Below, one piece after another: positions 1 through 8,257 of a DNA stretch of 64,000 bases. Made by a program: the position numbers and the translations under genes. The stretch's first letter is position 1. Each line of letters begins with the position of its first letter. The notes below the pieces were generated by a model. It worked only from the letters and a program-made list of their open reading frames with translations, was not told the origin of the DNA and searched no databases. This DNA comes from JAVVHH01 sp963835135 (GTDB lineage: Bacteria; Pseudomonadota; Alphaproteobacteria; Acetobacterales; Acetobacteraceae), in contig CAWIEF010000003.1 of the NCBI GenBank assembly GCA_963835135.1, positions 310,001-374,000 on the forward strand, written 5' to 3'.

Positions 1-1
1 C

Positions 2-904
2 CCTCGCCTCGCGATCGCCACCGTCGCGCTCCTCAGCGCGTCCGCCCTCTCACCCACGCTCTGTGTGGCGCAACCAGCACCCGCCGCGCCCGCTCCGGCG
101 CCCTCGCCCGATACCGTGATCGCCAAAGTCGGCCCCGACGCCATCCACTACTCGGACCTGCAGGATGCGATGCAGACGTTGCCCGAGCAGCTGCGGGCGA
201 TGCCGCCGGCCATGCTGTATCCGATGCTGCTGGATCAACTCGTCGACCGCGACGTGATCGTGCAGCAGGCCAAGAAGGACCATTTGCAAGATGACCCGAA
301 GGTCAAGCAGGCGATCCAGCAAGCCAGCAACCTGGCGCTGCAGAACGCGCTGCTGACTCGGGAAATCCAGCCCGCCCTGACGCCGGACGCGATCCAGGCC
401 CGCTATAATAAGGAGTATGCCGGCAAGGCCGGTGACGAACAGGCCCACGCCGAGCACATCCTGGTGCCGAGCGAGGAGAAGGCGAAAGACATCATCGCCC
501 AGCTCAACAAGGGCGCGGATTTCTCGGCGCTGGCGAAAGCCAACAGCACGGACCCGTCGGCCAAGGAGAATAGCGGCGACCTCGGCTGGTTCAAGAAAGG
601 CGACATGCTGCCCGAGTTCTCCGACGCCGCCTTCGCGCTCAAGCCCGGCCAGGTCACCCAGGCCCCGGTGCATACACGGTTCGGCTGGCACGTGATCAAG
701 CTGGAAGCCACGCGGGTCGCACCGCCGCCGTCGATCGACGAGGTGCGCGACGAGATCCGCCAGCAGATCATCCAGGAGGGCGTGGCCAAGGTGCTGGCCT
801 CGGCCAAGGAGGGCGTGACGGTCGAAAAGTTCAACGTCGATGGCTCGCCCTACACGCCGCCGCCAATGCCGGGCGCGCCGGGCGCGCAAGCACCGGCCAA
901 ATAG
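2..904 (+). CDS. Parvulin-type peptidylprolyl isomerase, 5' end outside window
   Basis: Periplasmic peptidyl-prolyl cis-trans isomerase of the SurA/PrsA/PpiD type, which helps secreted and outer-membrane proteins fold. The frame is open to the window edge. The first residues read as a hydrophobic signal peptide (ATVALLSASALSP followed by an Ala/Gln cleavage zone near VAQPA), so the start lies upstream and the GTG at 65 is an internal codon. After a Pro/Ala linker comes an N-terminal helical chaperone-like region. The PpiC domain spans about residues 145-245, with HAEHILVPS at its start, the DLGWFKKGDMLPEF strand and FGWHVIKLE at its end. The C-terminal tail is Pro/Ala rich. It sits 2 bases before argJ, and a PPIase next to argJ is a recurring arrangement in alphaproteobacteria as I recall it. 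Confidence 0.93.
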   Translation, partial: PRLAIATVALLSASALSPTLCVAQPAPAAPAPAPSPDTVIAKVGPDAIHYSDLQDAMQTLPEQLRAMPPAMLYPMLLDQLVDRDVIVQQAKKDHLQDDPKVKQAIQQASNLALQNALLTREIQPALTPDAIQARYNKEYAGKAGDEQAHAEHILVPSEEKAKDIIAQLNKGADFSALAKANSTDPSAKENSGDLGWFKKGDMLPEFSDAAFALKPGQVTQAPVHTRFGWHVIKLEATRVAPPPSIDEVRDEIRQQIIQEGVAKVLASAKEGVTVEKFNVDGSPYTPPPMPGAPGAQAPAK

Positions 905-906
905 GG

Positions 907-2130
907 GTGCCCACATCCCCACTCGCCATGCCGCTGCCGGCGCTGCCGCCGTTGGCCGGCGTGCGGCTCGGGGCGGCGCAGGCGGGCATCCGCTACCAGG
1001 ACCGCACCGACCTCGTGATGATCGAGTTGGCGGCGGGGACCAGAGTGGCCGGCGTGTTCACCCGCAACAAGTGTCCCGGTGCGCCGGTCGACTGGTGCCG
1101 CAAGCACCTGGCGGACGGGCGGGCGCGGGCGGTGGTGGTCAACGCCGGCAATGCGAACGTGTTCTCCGGCCGCGCCGGCGCGGAGGCCGTGACCGCGACG
1201 GCGGAAGCCGCGGCCCGGATCGTCGGGTGCAAGCCCGGCGAGGTGTTCGTTGCGAGCACCGGTGTGATCGGCGAAGCCCTGCCGCACGAAAAGATCACCG
1301 CCGCGCTGCCGGCGCTGCACGAGCAGCTCGGGGCGAACCGGTGGGAAGAGGCGGCGCGCGGCATCATGACCACCGACACCTTTCCCAAGGGCGCGACCCG
1401 GACGGCCGAACTGGGCGGCGGGACCGTGCGCATCAGCGGCATCGCCAAGGGCAGCGGCATGATCGCGCCGGACATGGCGACGATGCTGTGCTTCGTGTTC
1501 ACCGACGCCAAGCTGCCGGCCAAGGCGCTGCAGGAGGCGCTCTCCTTCGGCGTGAAGCGCAGCTTCAATGCGACGACGGTCGACAGCGACACGTCGACCA
1601 GCGACACCGTGCTGCTTTTCGCGACGGGAACTGCGGCGCACGCCAAGGTCGATACCGACGATAAGAAAGAGATGCGGCGGTTCCGCGACGCGCTCGAGGC
1701 GGTGCTGCACGATCTGGCGCTGCAGGTCGTGCGCGACGGCGAAGGCGCGCAGAAGCTGGTGCGGATCGACGTGACCGGCGCGGTGTCGAAGAAATCGGCG
1801 CACCGGGTCGCGATGGCGATCGCCAACTCGCCGCTGGTGAAGACGGCCATCGCCGGCGAGGACGCCAATTGGGGCCGGATCGTCATGGCGGTCGGCAAGG
1901 CGGGCGAGCCGGCCGACCGGGATCTACTGTCCGTGGCCGTGGGCGGTACCTGGATGGCGCGGCATGGGGCGGTGGTGCCGGGCTATGACGAGGGCCCGGT
2001 GGTCGCGCACATGAAGGGCCGGGAGATTTCGATCGCGGTCGATCTCGGGCTTGGCAAGGGCGTCTCGACGGCGTGGACGTGCGATCTGACGCACGGGTAT
2101 ATCGACATCAACGGCAGTTACCGCAGTTGA
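907..2130 (+). CDS. argJ: Bifunctional glutamate N-acetyltransferase / amino-acid acetyltransferase ArgJ
   Basis: Ornithine acetyltransferase of the cyclic arginine pathway. It moves acetyl from N-acetylornithine to glutamate and, in bifunctional forms, also makes N-acetylglutamate from acetyl-CoA. The 407 residues match the family length. The self-cleavage site is present as KGSGMIAPDMATML, and the Thr of ATM (residue 192) is the expected nucleophile that becomes the N-terminus of the beta chain. Oxyanion residues lie in the STGVIG segment. The GTG start 2 bases after the PPIase stop gives the usual ArgJ N-terminus (LPPLAGVRLG). An ATG at 928 is possible but would cut this. It is probably co-transcribed with the PPIase upstream and the GNAT-NUDIX gene 41 bases downstream. 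Confidence 0.96.
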   Translation: MPTSPLAMPLPALPPLAGVRLGAAQAGIRYQDRTDLVMIELAAGTRVAGVFTRNKCPGAPVDWCRKHLADGRARAVVVNAGNANVFSGRAGAEAVTATAEAAARIVGCKPGEVFVASTGVIGEALPHEKITAALPALHEQLGANRWEEAARGIMTTDTFPKGATRTAELGGGTVRISGIAKGSGMIAPDMATMLCFVFTDAKLPAKALQEALSFGVKRSFNATTVDSDTSTSDTVLLFATGTAAHAKVDTDDKKEMRRFRDALEAVLHDLALQVVRDGEGAQKLVRIDVTGAVSKKSAHRVAMAIANSPLVKTAIAGEDANWGRIVMAVGKAGEPADRDLLSVAVGGTWMARHGAVVPGYDEGPVVAHMKGREISIAVDLGLGKGVSTAWTCDLTHGYIDINGSYRS

Positions 2131-2171
2131 TGAACCTACGCCCTCTGCGCTCTCCATGACGGCGTAGGCCG

Positions 2172-3167
2172 GTGGCGCTGCAGCTGACTGCCGCCGCTAA
2201 GTTCGAGCCGCTGGCGACCGAGCGGCTCGCGCTTCGCCCTCTGCGGCCCGGCGACGCCGATGCGATCCATCGCCTGGTCAACGATTGGGAGGTGGTGCGG
2301 ATGCTGTCGCAGCTGCCGTTCCCCTACCCGCGCGAGCTGGCCGACAAGTGGATCGCCTCGACACTCGAACAGATGGAGCGGGGCAGCGGCTACCATCTGG
2401 CGATCACCGGGCAGGAAGACGGGCACGAGATGCTGATCGGCTGCATCGGGCTGCGGCTCGACCTCTCGCCGCGCGTGGGCAATCTCGGCTACTGGATCGG
2501 GCGGCGGTTCTGGCGACTCGGGGTCGCGAGCGAGGCGGCGGCCCGGCTAGCGCGCTGGGCGCTGGCCAATCTCGACGTCGAGCGGCTGGAGGCGCACGTG
2601 GCGGTCGACAACCCGGCGTCTGGCGCCGTGCTGCGCCGGGCCGGCTTTCGCGAAGTCGGCACGGGCGAGGAGAACTTCCTCGCGCGCGGCGGCAAGCACC
2701 CGGTCATCCGCTACGAGGCGACGCGGGACGATCTGTTCGACGGCCCGGCACCGGATGCCGGCGCTGAACGCAAGCTGGTGCTGGTCGCGGCCTGCGCGCT
2801 GATCGACGCGGACGGGCGGGTGCTGCTGACGCGGCGGCCGGAGGGCAAGGCGATGGCCGGGCTGTGGGAGTTTCCGGGGGGCAAGCTGGAGCCGGGCGAA
2901 TCGCCCGAGGAGGCGGTCATCCGCGAGCTGCAAGAGGAGTTGGGGATCGACGTGGCCAGCAACTGCCTGGCCGCGTTCGCCTTCGCGTCGCATCGCTACG
3001 AGACGTTCAACCTGCTGATGCCGCTGTTCCTGTGCCGGCGGTGGAACGGGCGGGCGCAGGGGCGCGAGGGGCAGGCGCTGGCCTGGGTGCGGCCGGACAA
3101 GCTCGCCGACTATCCGATGCCAGCGGCGGACAAGCCGCTCATCCCGTTGCTGAGGGATTTCTTGTAA
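2172..3167 (+). CDS. GNAT acetyltransferase fused to a NUDIX (MutT-like) pyrophosphohydrolase
   Basis: Two enzymes in one chain of 331 residues. Residues about 10-175 form a RimJ/RimL-type GNAT domain (ATERLALRPLRPGDADAIH start, GYWIGRRFWRLGVASEAA acetyl-CoA loop region, AVDNPASGAVLRRAGF). Residues about 200-331 form a MutT-like NUDIX domain. The Nudix box starts at Gly237 and has all key residues: GKLEPGESPEEA followed by RELQEELGI. MutT-type enzymes remove 8-oxo-dGTP or related oxidised nucleotides. The role of the acetyltransferase half is unknown. I recall such fusions being annotated in other alphaproteobacteria. Start is GTG. The gene ends 1 base before the next ATG, so the two are probably translationally coupled. 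Confidence 0.9.
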   Translation: MALQLTAAAKFEPLATERLALRPLRPGDADAIHRLVNDWEVVRMLSQLPFPYPRELADKWIASTLEQMERGSGYHLAITGQEDGHEMLIGCIGLRLDLSPRVGNLGYWIGRRFWRLGVASEAAARLARWALANLDVERLEAHVAVDNPASGAVLRRAGFREVGTGEENFLARGGKHPVIRYEATRDDLFDGPAPDAGAERKLVLVAACALIDADGRVLLTRRPEGKAMAGLWEFPGGKLEPGESPEEAVIRELQEELGIDVASNCLAAFAFASHRYETFNLLMPLFLCRRWNGRAQGREGQALAWVRPDKLADYPMPAADKPLIPLLRDFL

Positions 3168-3168
3168 C

Positions 3169-3924
3169 ATGCCCAATCCTGTCGCGTGCATTCTCGTCAT
3201 CGGCAACGAAGTGCTGTCGGGCCGGACGCAGGATGCCAACATCAAGGTCCTTGCGACCGGGCTGGGCGAGATCGGCATTCCGGTGCGCGAGGTCCGCGTC
3301 ATTCCGGACGTGGCGGAGACGATCATCGCGACGGTCAACGAGTGCCGGGCGAAGTTCGACCACGTGTTCACCACCGGCGGCATCGGGCCGACGCATGACG
3401 ACATCACCAGCGAGTGCGTGGCCGCCGCGTTCGGCGTGCCGTGGGAGCCGCATCCGGAGGCCTGGGCGCGGATGGAGAAGCACTACCAGCCCGGCGAGTT
3501 CAACGCGGCCCGGCAGCGCATGGCGACGATGCCGCGGGGCGCGACGCTGATCGACAACGCGGTCTCGGTGGCGCCGGGCTTCACGATCGGGAACGTGCAC
3601 GTGATGGCCGGCGTGCCGCGGATCATGCAGTCGATGTTCAACTGGCTCGCGCCGCGGCTCGAGGGCGGAACGCCGGTGTCGTCGGCGGCGGTGCATGCGG
3701 CCGGGCTGCTGGAAGGGTCGATCGCAGCGGGGCTGGGAGCGATCCAGACGCGGTATCCTGACCTCGATCTGGGGAGCTACCCGTATTACCGCTCGACCGG
3801 GAACGGCGTGTCGCTGGTGGCCAAGGGACCGGACGCGGAGGCGGTGGCGGCCTGCATCGCGGAGGTGACGGCGCTGGTGCGCGAGATGGGCAAGGAGCCG
3901 ATCCAGGGCGAACCGGCGGCTTAG
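3169..3924 (+). CDS. CinA-like molybdopterin-binding domain protein
   Basis: A 251-residue protein made essentially of a MoCF_biosynth (MogA/MoaB-like) fold, as in the N-terminal half of CinA. The signature is ILVIGNEVLSGRTQDANI near the N-terminus and TTGGIGPTHDDIT around residue 70. It lacks the C-terminal CinA amidase domain (NMN deamidase), so it is the short single-domain form common in alphaproteobacteria. In full-length CinA this domain has been linked to ADP-ribose pyrophosphatase activity. Whether the short form does this is not known from the sequence. It follows the GNAT-NUDIX gene with a 1-base gap, which would fit nucleotide clean-up. Confidence 0.88.
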   Translation: MPNPVACILVIGNEVLSGRTQDANIKVLATGLGEIGIPVREVRVIPDVAETIIATVNECRAKFDHVFTTGGIGPTHDDITSECVAAAFGVPWEPHPEAWARMEKHYQPGEFNAARQRMATMPRGATLIDNAVSVAPGFTIGNVHVMAGVPRIMQSMFNWLAPRLEGGTPVSSAAVHAAGLLEGSIAAGLGAIQTRYPDLDLGSYPYYRSTGNGVSLVAKGPDAEAVAACIAEVTALVREMGKEPIQGEPAA

Positions 3925-3939
3925 TCGGCGGGGGCGTGA

Positions 3940-4884
3940 GTGGACGATGAGACAGCTGTCGATGACCTGGGGCAACGGCGGCGGGTCGCGGTCGTGTTCA
4001 ATGGCCGCGCCGGAGCGCTGCTCGATCGGCCCAACGCCGTCCTCGGACTGGAGGACGTCTTCGCCGCAGCCGGGCTCGAGCCGGTCTTCATCCCCAACGA
4101 TCGGGGCAGCTTGCCGGAGCGGGTTCAGAGCGCGGCCGATACCGGGGCGAGGGTCGTCGTCGTAGCCGGCGGCGACGGGACGATCGCCTGCGCCGCGCAG
4201 GTCCTGGCCGGGACCGACATCGCGTTGGGCATCCTGCCGTCCGGGACGATGAACCTGCTCGCCAAGGACCTCGGCATCCCGGTCGACGACATGGAGGCCG
4301 CGGTGGCCCTGGTCGCGCAAGGAACGGTTCGGCGAGTCGACGTGGGCGAGGTCGGCGGCCGCGTCTTCCTCTGCGCCTCGATGCTCGGCCTGCCGGTCAA
4401 GATCGGCCGCCAGCGCGAGAGGCACCGCGCGAGCGGGCCGGCGTGGCGGCGGTTTCCCACCTTCGCGGCCGCCGCGCTGCGGATCGTGCGGAACCACCTG
4501 GCGCGCCGCTTGGTGCTCGAGTTCGACGGCCGGAGGCTGGCCTCGCGCGCGCCGTCCATCACCGTCGTGGTGAACCGGCTCGACGACGGCGCCGACCGCC
4601 TGTTCGCGCGCGGCTGCCTCGATGGCGGCGAGTTCGGAGTCTACCTCGTGCGGTGGCCTAGGTGGCAAGAGCTGGCGCCGTTGGCGATCGACCTGATCCG
4701 CGGCAACTGGCGGGCCGGCGGCGTCGTCGAGGAGTGCCGCGCGTCCGACCTCGTGATCCAGGCGCGGCGGCGCACGATCGACATCATGCTCGATGGCGAG
4801 GCGGCGCGACTGCCGACGCCCCTGCACTACCGGCTGCGCCGCCGCGCGTTGCGCGTGATCGCTGCGGCCGCGGTGCCCGGATGA
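3940..4884 (+). CDS. Diacylglycerol/sphingosine kinase-family lipid kinase
   Basis: Member of the DAGK catalytic-domain family (YegS/DgkB-like), which phosphorylates lipid hydroxyls with ATP. Seen in the sequence: a beta-strand VAVVFNGRAG at the N-terminus, the nucleotide-binding GGDGT at residues 77-81, then GILPSGTMNLLAKDLGIP, the conserved G-T-x-N-x-(L/F)-A motif. The C-terminal half (about 120-314) is the beta-sandwich with LDGEAARLP near the end. Start is GTG 15 bases after the CinA stop. An alternative start inside would lose the first strand. The last codons overlap the next gene by 4 bases (ATGA). Confidence 0.92.
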   Translation: MDDETAVDDLGQRRRVAVVFNGRAGALLDRPNAVLGLEDVFAAAGLEPVFIPNDRGSLPERVQSAADTGARVVVVAGGDGTIACAAQVLAGTDIALGILPSGTMNLLAKDLGIPVDDMEAAVALVAQGTVRRVDVGEVGGRVFLCASMLGLPVKIGRQRERHRASGPAWRRFPTFAAAALRIVRNHLARRLVLEFDGRRLASRAPSITVVVNRLDDGADRLFARGCLDGGEFGVYLVRWPRWQELAPLAIDLIRGNWRAGGVVEECRASDLVIQARRRTIDIMLDGEAARLPTPLHYRLRRRALRVIAAAAVPG

Positions 4885-5702
4885 TGCGCATTGCCCACAT
4901 CACCGACCTGCATTTCGGCGCCGAGGACCCGGCGGTCGTCGCGGCGCTCGCCGCCGAGATCACCGACGACGCGCCGAACTTGGTGGCCATCAGCGGCGAT
5001 CTCACGCTCGGCGCCCGGCGGGCCGAGTTCGAGGCCGCGCGCGCGTTCTTCGATGCCATCCCGGTTCCTTGGCTGGCCGTGCCCGGCAATCACGACATTA
5101 CGCCGTATCGCCTGCTGGAGCGGTTTACCGACCCGTATGCGCGCTGGCGTAAGGTGATCGGGCCGGAGACCGAGCCGGTGTGGCAGAACGATCAGGTGAT
5201 GGTGGTCGGGCTGAACACCGCACGCCGGGTCGGCCTGCACTGGGATTGGTCGCGCGGGCGGGTGACGGCGGTGCGGTTGCAGCGGGTGCTGGCGCGGCTG
5301 TCCGCCGCGCCGCGCGAGTTGACCCGGATCGTGGTCGCGCACCACCCGCTGCTGCCGCCCGAGTCGGCGCCGCTGACGCCGGTCGTGGGCGGAGCCGGGC
5401 GGGCGCTGTCGGCGCTGGCGTCGGCCGGGGTGCGCCTGGTGCTCGCGGGCCATCTGCACCGCGGTTATGCCCGCCTCGCCTCCCCGGCGCCGGACGCACC
5501 GCTCATCCTGCAAGGTTCGACCGCCACCTCGACCCGGTTGCGCGGCGAGCCGAACGCCTACAATCGGGTGACGATTGCGGCGGACGGACGACCGAGCGTG
5601 GAGGTGCGGGTCTGGAACGGCGGCGCATGGGAGACGCAGCGCCGGTCGGCAGCTACGCCGGCCGTGCCGGACGATCAGCGCGGGCTCTCGGCCCGCAGGT
5701 AG
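4881..5702 (+). CDS. Metallophosphoesterase (calcineurin-like)
   Basis: A 273-residue calcineurin-fold phosphoesterase. The full set of metal ligands is visible: TDLHFG at the N-terminus, ISGDLT, GNHD, VAHHP and GHLHRGY. This layout matches the CpdA/Icc and phospholipid/UDP-diacylglucosamine-type phosphodiesterases, but I cannot assign a substrate. It starts with ATG overlapping the lipid-kinase stop by 4 bases, so both are made from one transcript; a lipid kinase plus a phosphoesterase suggests lipid headgroup or lipid-phosphate turnover, which is an inference. Its 3' end overlaps the convergent flavoprotein gene by 28 bases. Confidence 0.9.
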   Translation: MMRIAHITDLHFGAEDPAVVAALAAEITDDAPNLVAISGDLTLGARRAEFEAARAFFDAIPVPWLAVPGNHDITPYRLLERFTDPYARWRKVIGPETEPVWQNDQVMVVGLNTARRVGLHWDWSRGRVTAVRLQRVLARLSAAPRELTRIVVAHHPLLPPESAPLTPVVGGAGRALSALASAGVRLVLAGHLHRGYARLASPAPDAPLILQGSTATSTRLRGEPNAYNRVTIAADGRPSVEVRVWNGGAWETQRRSAATPAVPDDQRGLSARR

Positions 5703-6841
5703 GCGTCGATGCCGGCGGCGGCGTGCCAGCCGGTGCTGAAGCTGGCTTGCAGCAGGTAGCCGCCGGTCGGCGCGTCCCAATCGAGCATCTCGCCGGCGGC
5801 GAAGGTCCCGGGTCGGGCGCGGAGCATGAGGCTGGTATCGAGTGCGTCCAGAGCGAGGCCGCCGGCGGTCGAGATGGCGCGCTCGATCGGGGCGAGGCCG
5901 GTGAGGCGCACCGTCGCCTGCTTGGGCTGGCCGCCGGTCTCGCGAAGGAGGCCGGCCGCGGCCGGCGACAGGCCGGCGCGACGCCAGGCGTTGGCGCGGG
6001 AGACGCCAGGGCCACCCATGCGGCGGGCGAGGTCGGCGGCGTCGAGGTCGGGGCGGAGGTCGAGGTGCAGCACCGCGTCGCCTGCCCGCTCGAGCGCCTC
6101 CCGGATCGGGCGGCCAAGGGCGTAGATGACGCCGCCTTCGAGGCCGTCGGCGGTGATGATCGCTTCGCCGCGGGCGGCGTGGTCGCCGATGCGGGCCGCG
6201 ATGCGCTTGAGTGGCTCGCCGGCGAAGCGGTCGCGGAACACGGGGGACCACGCGACATGGACGCCGCAATTGGCGGGGCGAAGCGGGGTGATCGGCAGCC
6301 CGGCGTCGTGCAGGATAGTGGTCCAGGCGCCGTCGGAACCGAGGCGGGGCCAGGACGCGCCGCCGAGGGCGAGCAGGGTCGTGCGGGCGGCGATCTCGAC
6401 CGGGCCGAACCGGAGGGCGCCGGATGGGCTCCAGCCGGTCCAGCGATGATTGGGGCGGAACTGGACGCCCATCGTATCGAGGCGGCGGAGCCAGGCGCGA
6501 AGCAGGGGCGTGGCCTTGAAGGCCTCGGGGAAGACGCGGCCGGAGGAGCCGACGAAGATGGGCTGGCCGAGGCCGTCGCACCAGGCGCACAGCTGGGCCG
6601 GATCGAAGGCCGCGAGGGCGGGGGCGAGCGCCGATGCAGCCGGGCCGTAGCGCGTCATGAAGCGGTCGAGCGGCTCGGAGTGCGTGATGTTGAGGCCGCC
6701 GCGGCCGGCGAGCAGGAATTTGCGGCCGAGCGAGCGCATGTGGTCGAAGATGACGACGGAGCGGCCCGCGGTAGCGAGACGCTCGGCCGCCATCAGCCCG
6801 GCGGGGCCGCCGCCGATGATGGCGCAATCGATCTGTTCCAT
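5675..6841 (-). CDS. BaiN/HI0933-type NAD(P)/FAD-dependent oxidoreductase
   Basis: Flavoprotein of the HI0933-like family (the TIGR03862 branch). The FAD dinucleotide fold is at the N-terminus (CAIIGGGPAGLMAAERLA), followed by the family signature GRKFLLAGRGGLNITHSE around residue 45-65 and a second nucleotide-facing segment LLALGGASWPRLGSDG. The C-terminal FAD loop is FAAGEMLDWDAPTGGYLLQ. Family members are often labelled aminoacetone oxidase or BaiN, but the physiological substrate is not established. Start is ATG at 6841, leaving 59 bases to the divergent amidase. A distant paralogue begins at 63406. Confidence 0.9.
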   Translation of the reverse strand: MEQIDCAIIGGGPAGLMAAERLATAGRSVVIFDHMRSLGRKFLLAGRGGLNITHSEPLDRFMTRYGPAASALAPALAAFDPAQLCAWCDGLGQPIFVGSSGRVFPEAFKATPLLRAWLRRLDTMGVQFRPNHRWTGWSPSGALRFGPVEIAARTTLLALGGASWPRLGSDGAWTTILHDAGLPITPLRPANCGVHVAWSPVFRDRFAGEPLKRIAARIGDHAARGEAIITADGLEGGVIYALGRPIREALERAGDAVLHLDLRPDLDAADLARRMGGPGVSRANAWRRAGLSPAAAGLLRETGGQPKQATVRLTGLAPIERAISTAGGLALDALDTSLMLRARPGTFAAGEMLDWDAPTGGYLLQASFSTGWHAAAGIDAYLRAESPR

Positions 6842-6900
6842 GGCGGCCGGACCCTCGGGCAGGGTTGCCCTGGACGCAAGGGGGCGGCAGGGTCGCGCCC

Positions 6901-8253
6901 ATGCAGACCGCAGTACGCACGATCGCCCAAGCGCAGCAGGCGCTCCACTCCGGACAGACGTCCGCACGGCAACTCGTCGAGACCTGTCTCGAGCGGATCG
7001 CGGCGCCGGATGGCGAGGGAGGCCGCGTGTTCGTGCGCGTCTATGAGGAGGCGGCACGAGCGAGTGCCGACGCGATGGATGAGCTGCGTCGGGTCGGTCG
7101 GGCGCCGGGGCCGCTGGCCGGTATCCCGATCAGCATCAAGGATTTGTTCGACGTCGCCGGGGAGCGGACGGCGGCGGGGAGCAAGGTCCTGGCCGAGGCC
7201 AAGCCGGCGACGCGCCATGCGGTGGTGATCGCGCGATGCCTGGCAGCCGGGCTGATCCCGGTGGGGCGGACGAACATGACCGAGTTCGCGTTCTCGGGCA
7301 TCGGGATCAATCCGCATTTCGGCACGCCGAAAGGGCCGTGGCGGCGCGAGGCGGGGCATGTCCCCGGCGGCAGTTCGTCGGGGGCCGCGGTGTCGGTGGC
7401 GGACGGAATGGCGCTGGCGGGGCTCGGGACGGATACCGGTGGGTCCTGCCGGATTCCCGCGGCGTTTTGCGGCATCGTGGGCTACAAGCCGACCGCGCGG
7501 CGAGTGCCCATCAAGGGCGTGTTGCCGCTGTCGCCGTCGCTGGACAGCGTGGGCCCGCTGGCCAACTCGGTCGCGTGCTGTGCGGCGATCGACGCTGTTC
7601 TGGCGGGCGAGCCGGTCGCCGCGCTCAAGCCGCTCGAGCTACGGGGCATGCGCTTGGCGGTGCCCGGCAACATGGTGATGGACGGCATGGAGCCCGCCGT
7701 GGCCGAGGCGTTCAACCGCGTGCTGAACCGGCTGAGCAATCTCGGCGTGCGGATCACCCATTTGAACTTCCCGCAGTTCGACCGCATCGCTGAGGCGAAC
7801 AAGGCCGGCGGGTTCGCGGCGGTGGAGGCGCATGCGTGGCATCGGGCATATCTGGCCGACCAGGCGGAGGTCTATGACCAGCGGGTCCGCACGCGGATCG
7901 AGCGCGGCGCGGCCATGAGCGCCGGGGACTTCATCGCGCTGCAGGCCGCACGGCAAGCGATCGTCGCCGATTTCGACGCCGCCACCGACCCGTTCGACGC
8001 GGTGGCCATGCCCACCGCCCCGATCCTGCCGCCGACGATCGACAGCCTGACCGACGATGCCGACTTCACCCGGGTCAATGCGTTGGTGCTGCGCAACCCG
8101 TCGCTCGGCAATTTCCTCGATCGCTGCGCTTTCAGCCTGCCCATGCAGCGCCCCGGCGAGGGGCCGTGTGGCTTCATGCTGATGGGCGAGACCGGCGGGG
8201 ACAGACGGCTGTTCGCGATCGCGGCGGCGGTCGAAGCGGTTTCGAAGGAGTGA
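6901..8253 (+). CDS. Amidase (amidase-signature family)
   Basis: A 450-residue amidase-signature enzyme that hydrolyses a C-N amide bond with a Ser-cisSer-Lys triad. The lysine is in PISIKDLFDVAG (Lys80), the cis-serine in PGGSSSGAAVS (Ser158) and the nucleophile in GTDTGGSCRIPA (Ser182). Related to GatA/AtzF-type amidases, but there is no gatB or gatC nearby, so a role in Glu-tRNA amidation is unlikely; the substrate is unknown. A TTG 36 bases upstream would extend it, but the ATG at 6901 fits the family N-terminus. The next gene starts 4 bases after its stop, so amidase and pheC form a likely operon. Confidence 0.92.
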   Translation: MQTAVRTIAQAQQALHSGQTSARQLVETCLERIAAPDGEGGRVFVRVYEEAARASADAMDELRRVGRAPGPLAGIPISIKDLFDVAGERTAAGSKVLAEAKPATRHAVVIARCLAAGLIPVGRTNMTEFAFSGIGINPHFGTPKGPWRREAGHVPGGSSSGAAVSVADGMALAGLGTDTGGSCRIPAAFCGIVGYKPTARRVPIKGVLPLSPSLDSVGPLANSVACCAAIDAVLAGEPVAALKPLELRGMRLAVPGNMVMDGMEPAVAEAFNRVLNRLSNLGVRITHLNFPQFDRIAEANKAGGFAAVEAHAWHRAYLADQAEVYDQRVRTRIERGAAMSAGDFIALQAARQAIVADFDAATDPFDAVAMPTAPILPPTIDSLTDDADFTRVNALVLRNPSLGNFLDRCAFSLPMQRPGEGPCGFMLMGETGGDRRLFAIAAAVEAVSKE

Positions 8254-8257
8254 GGCG

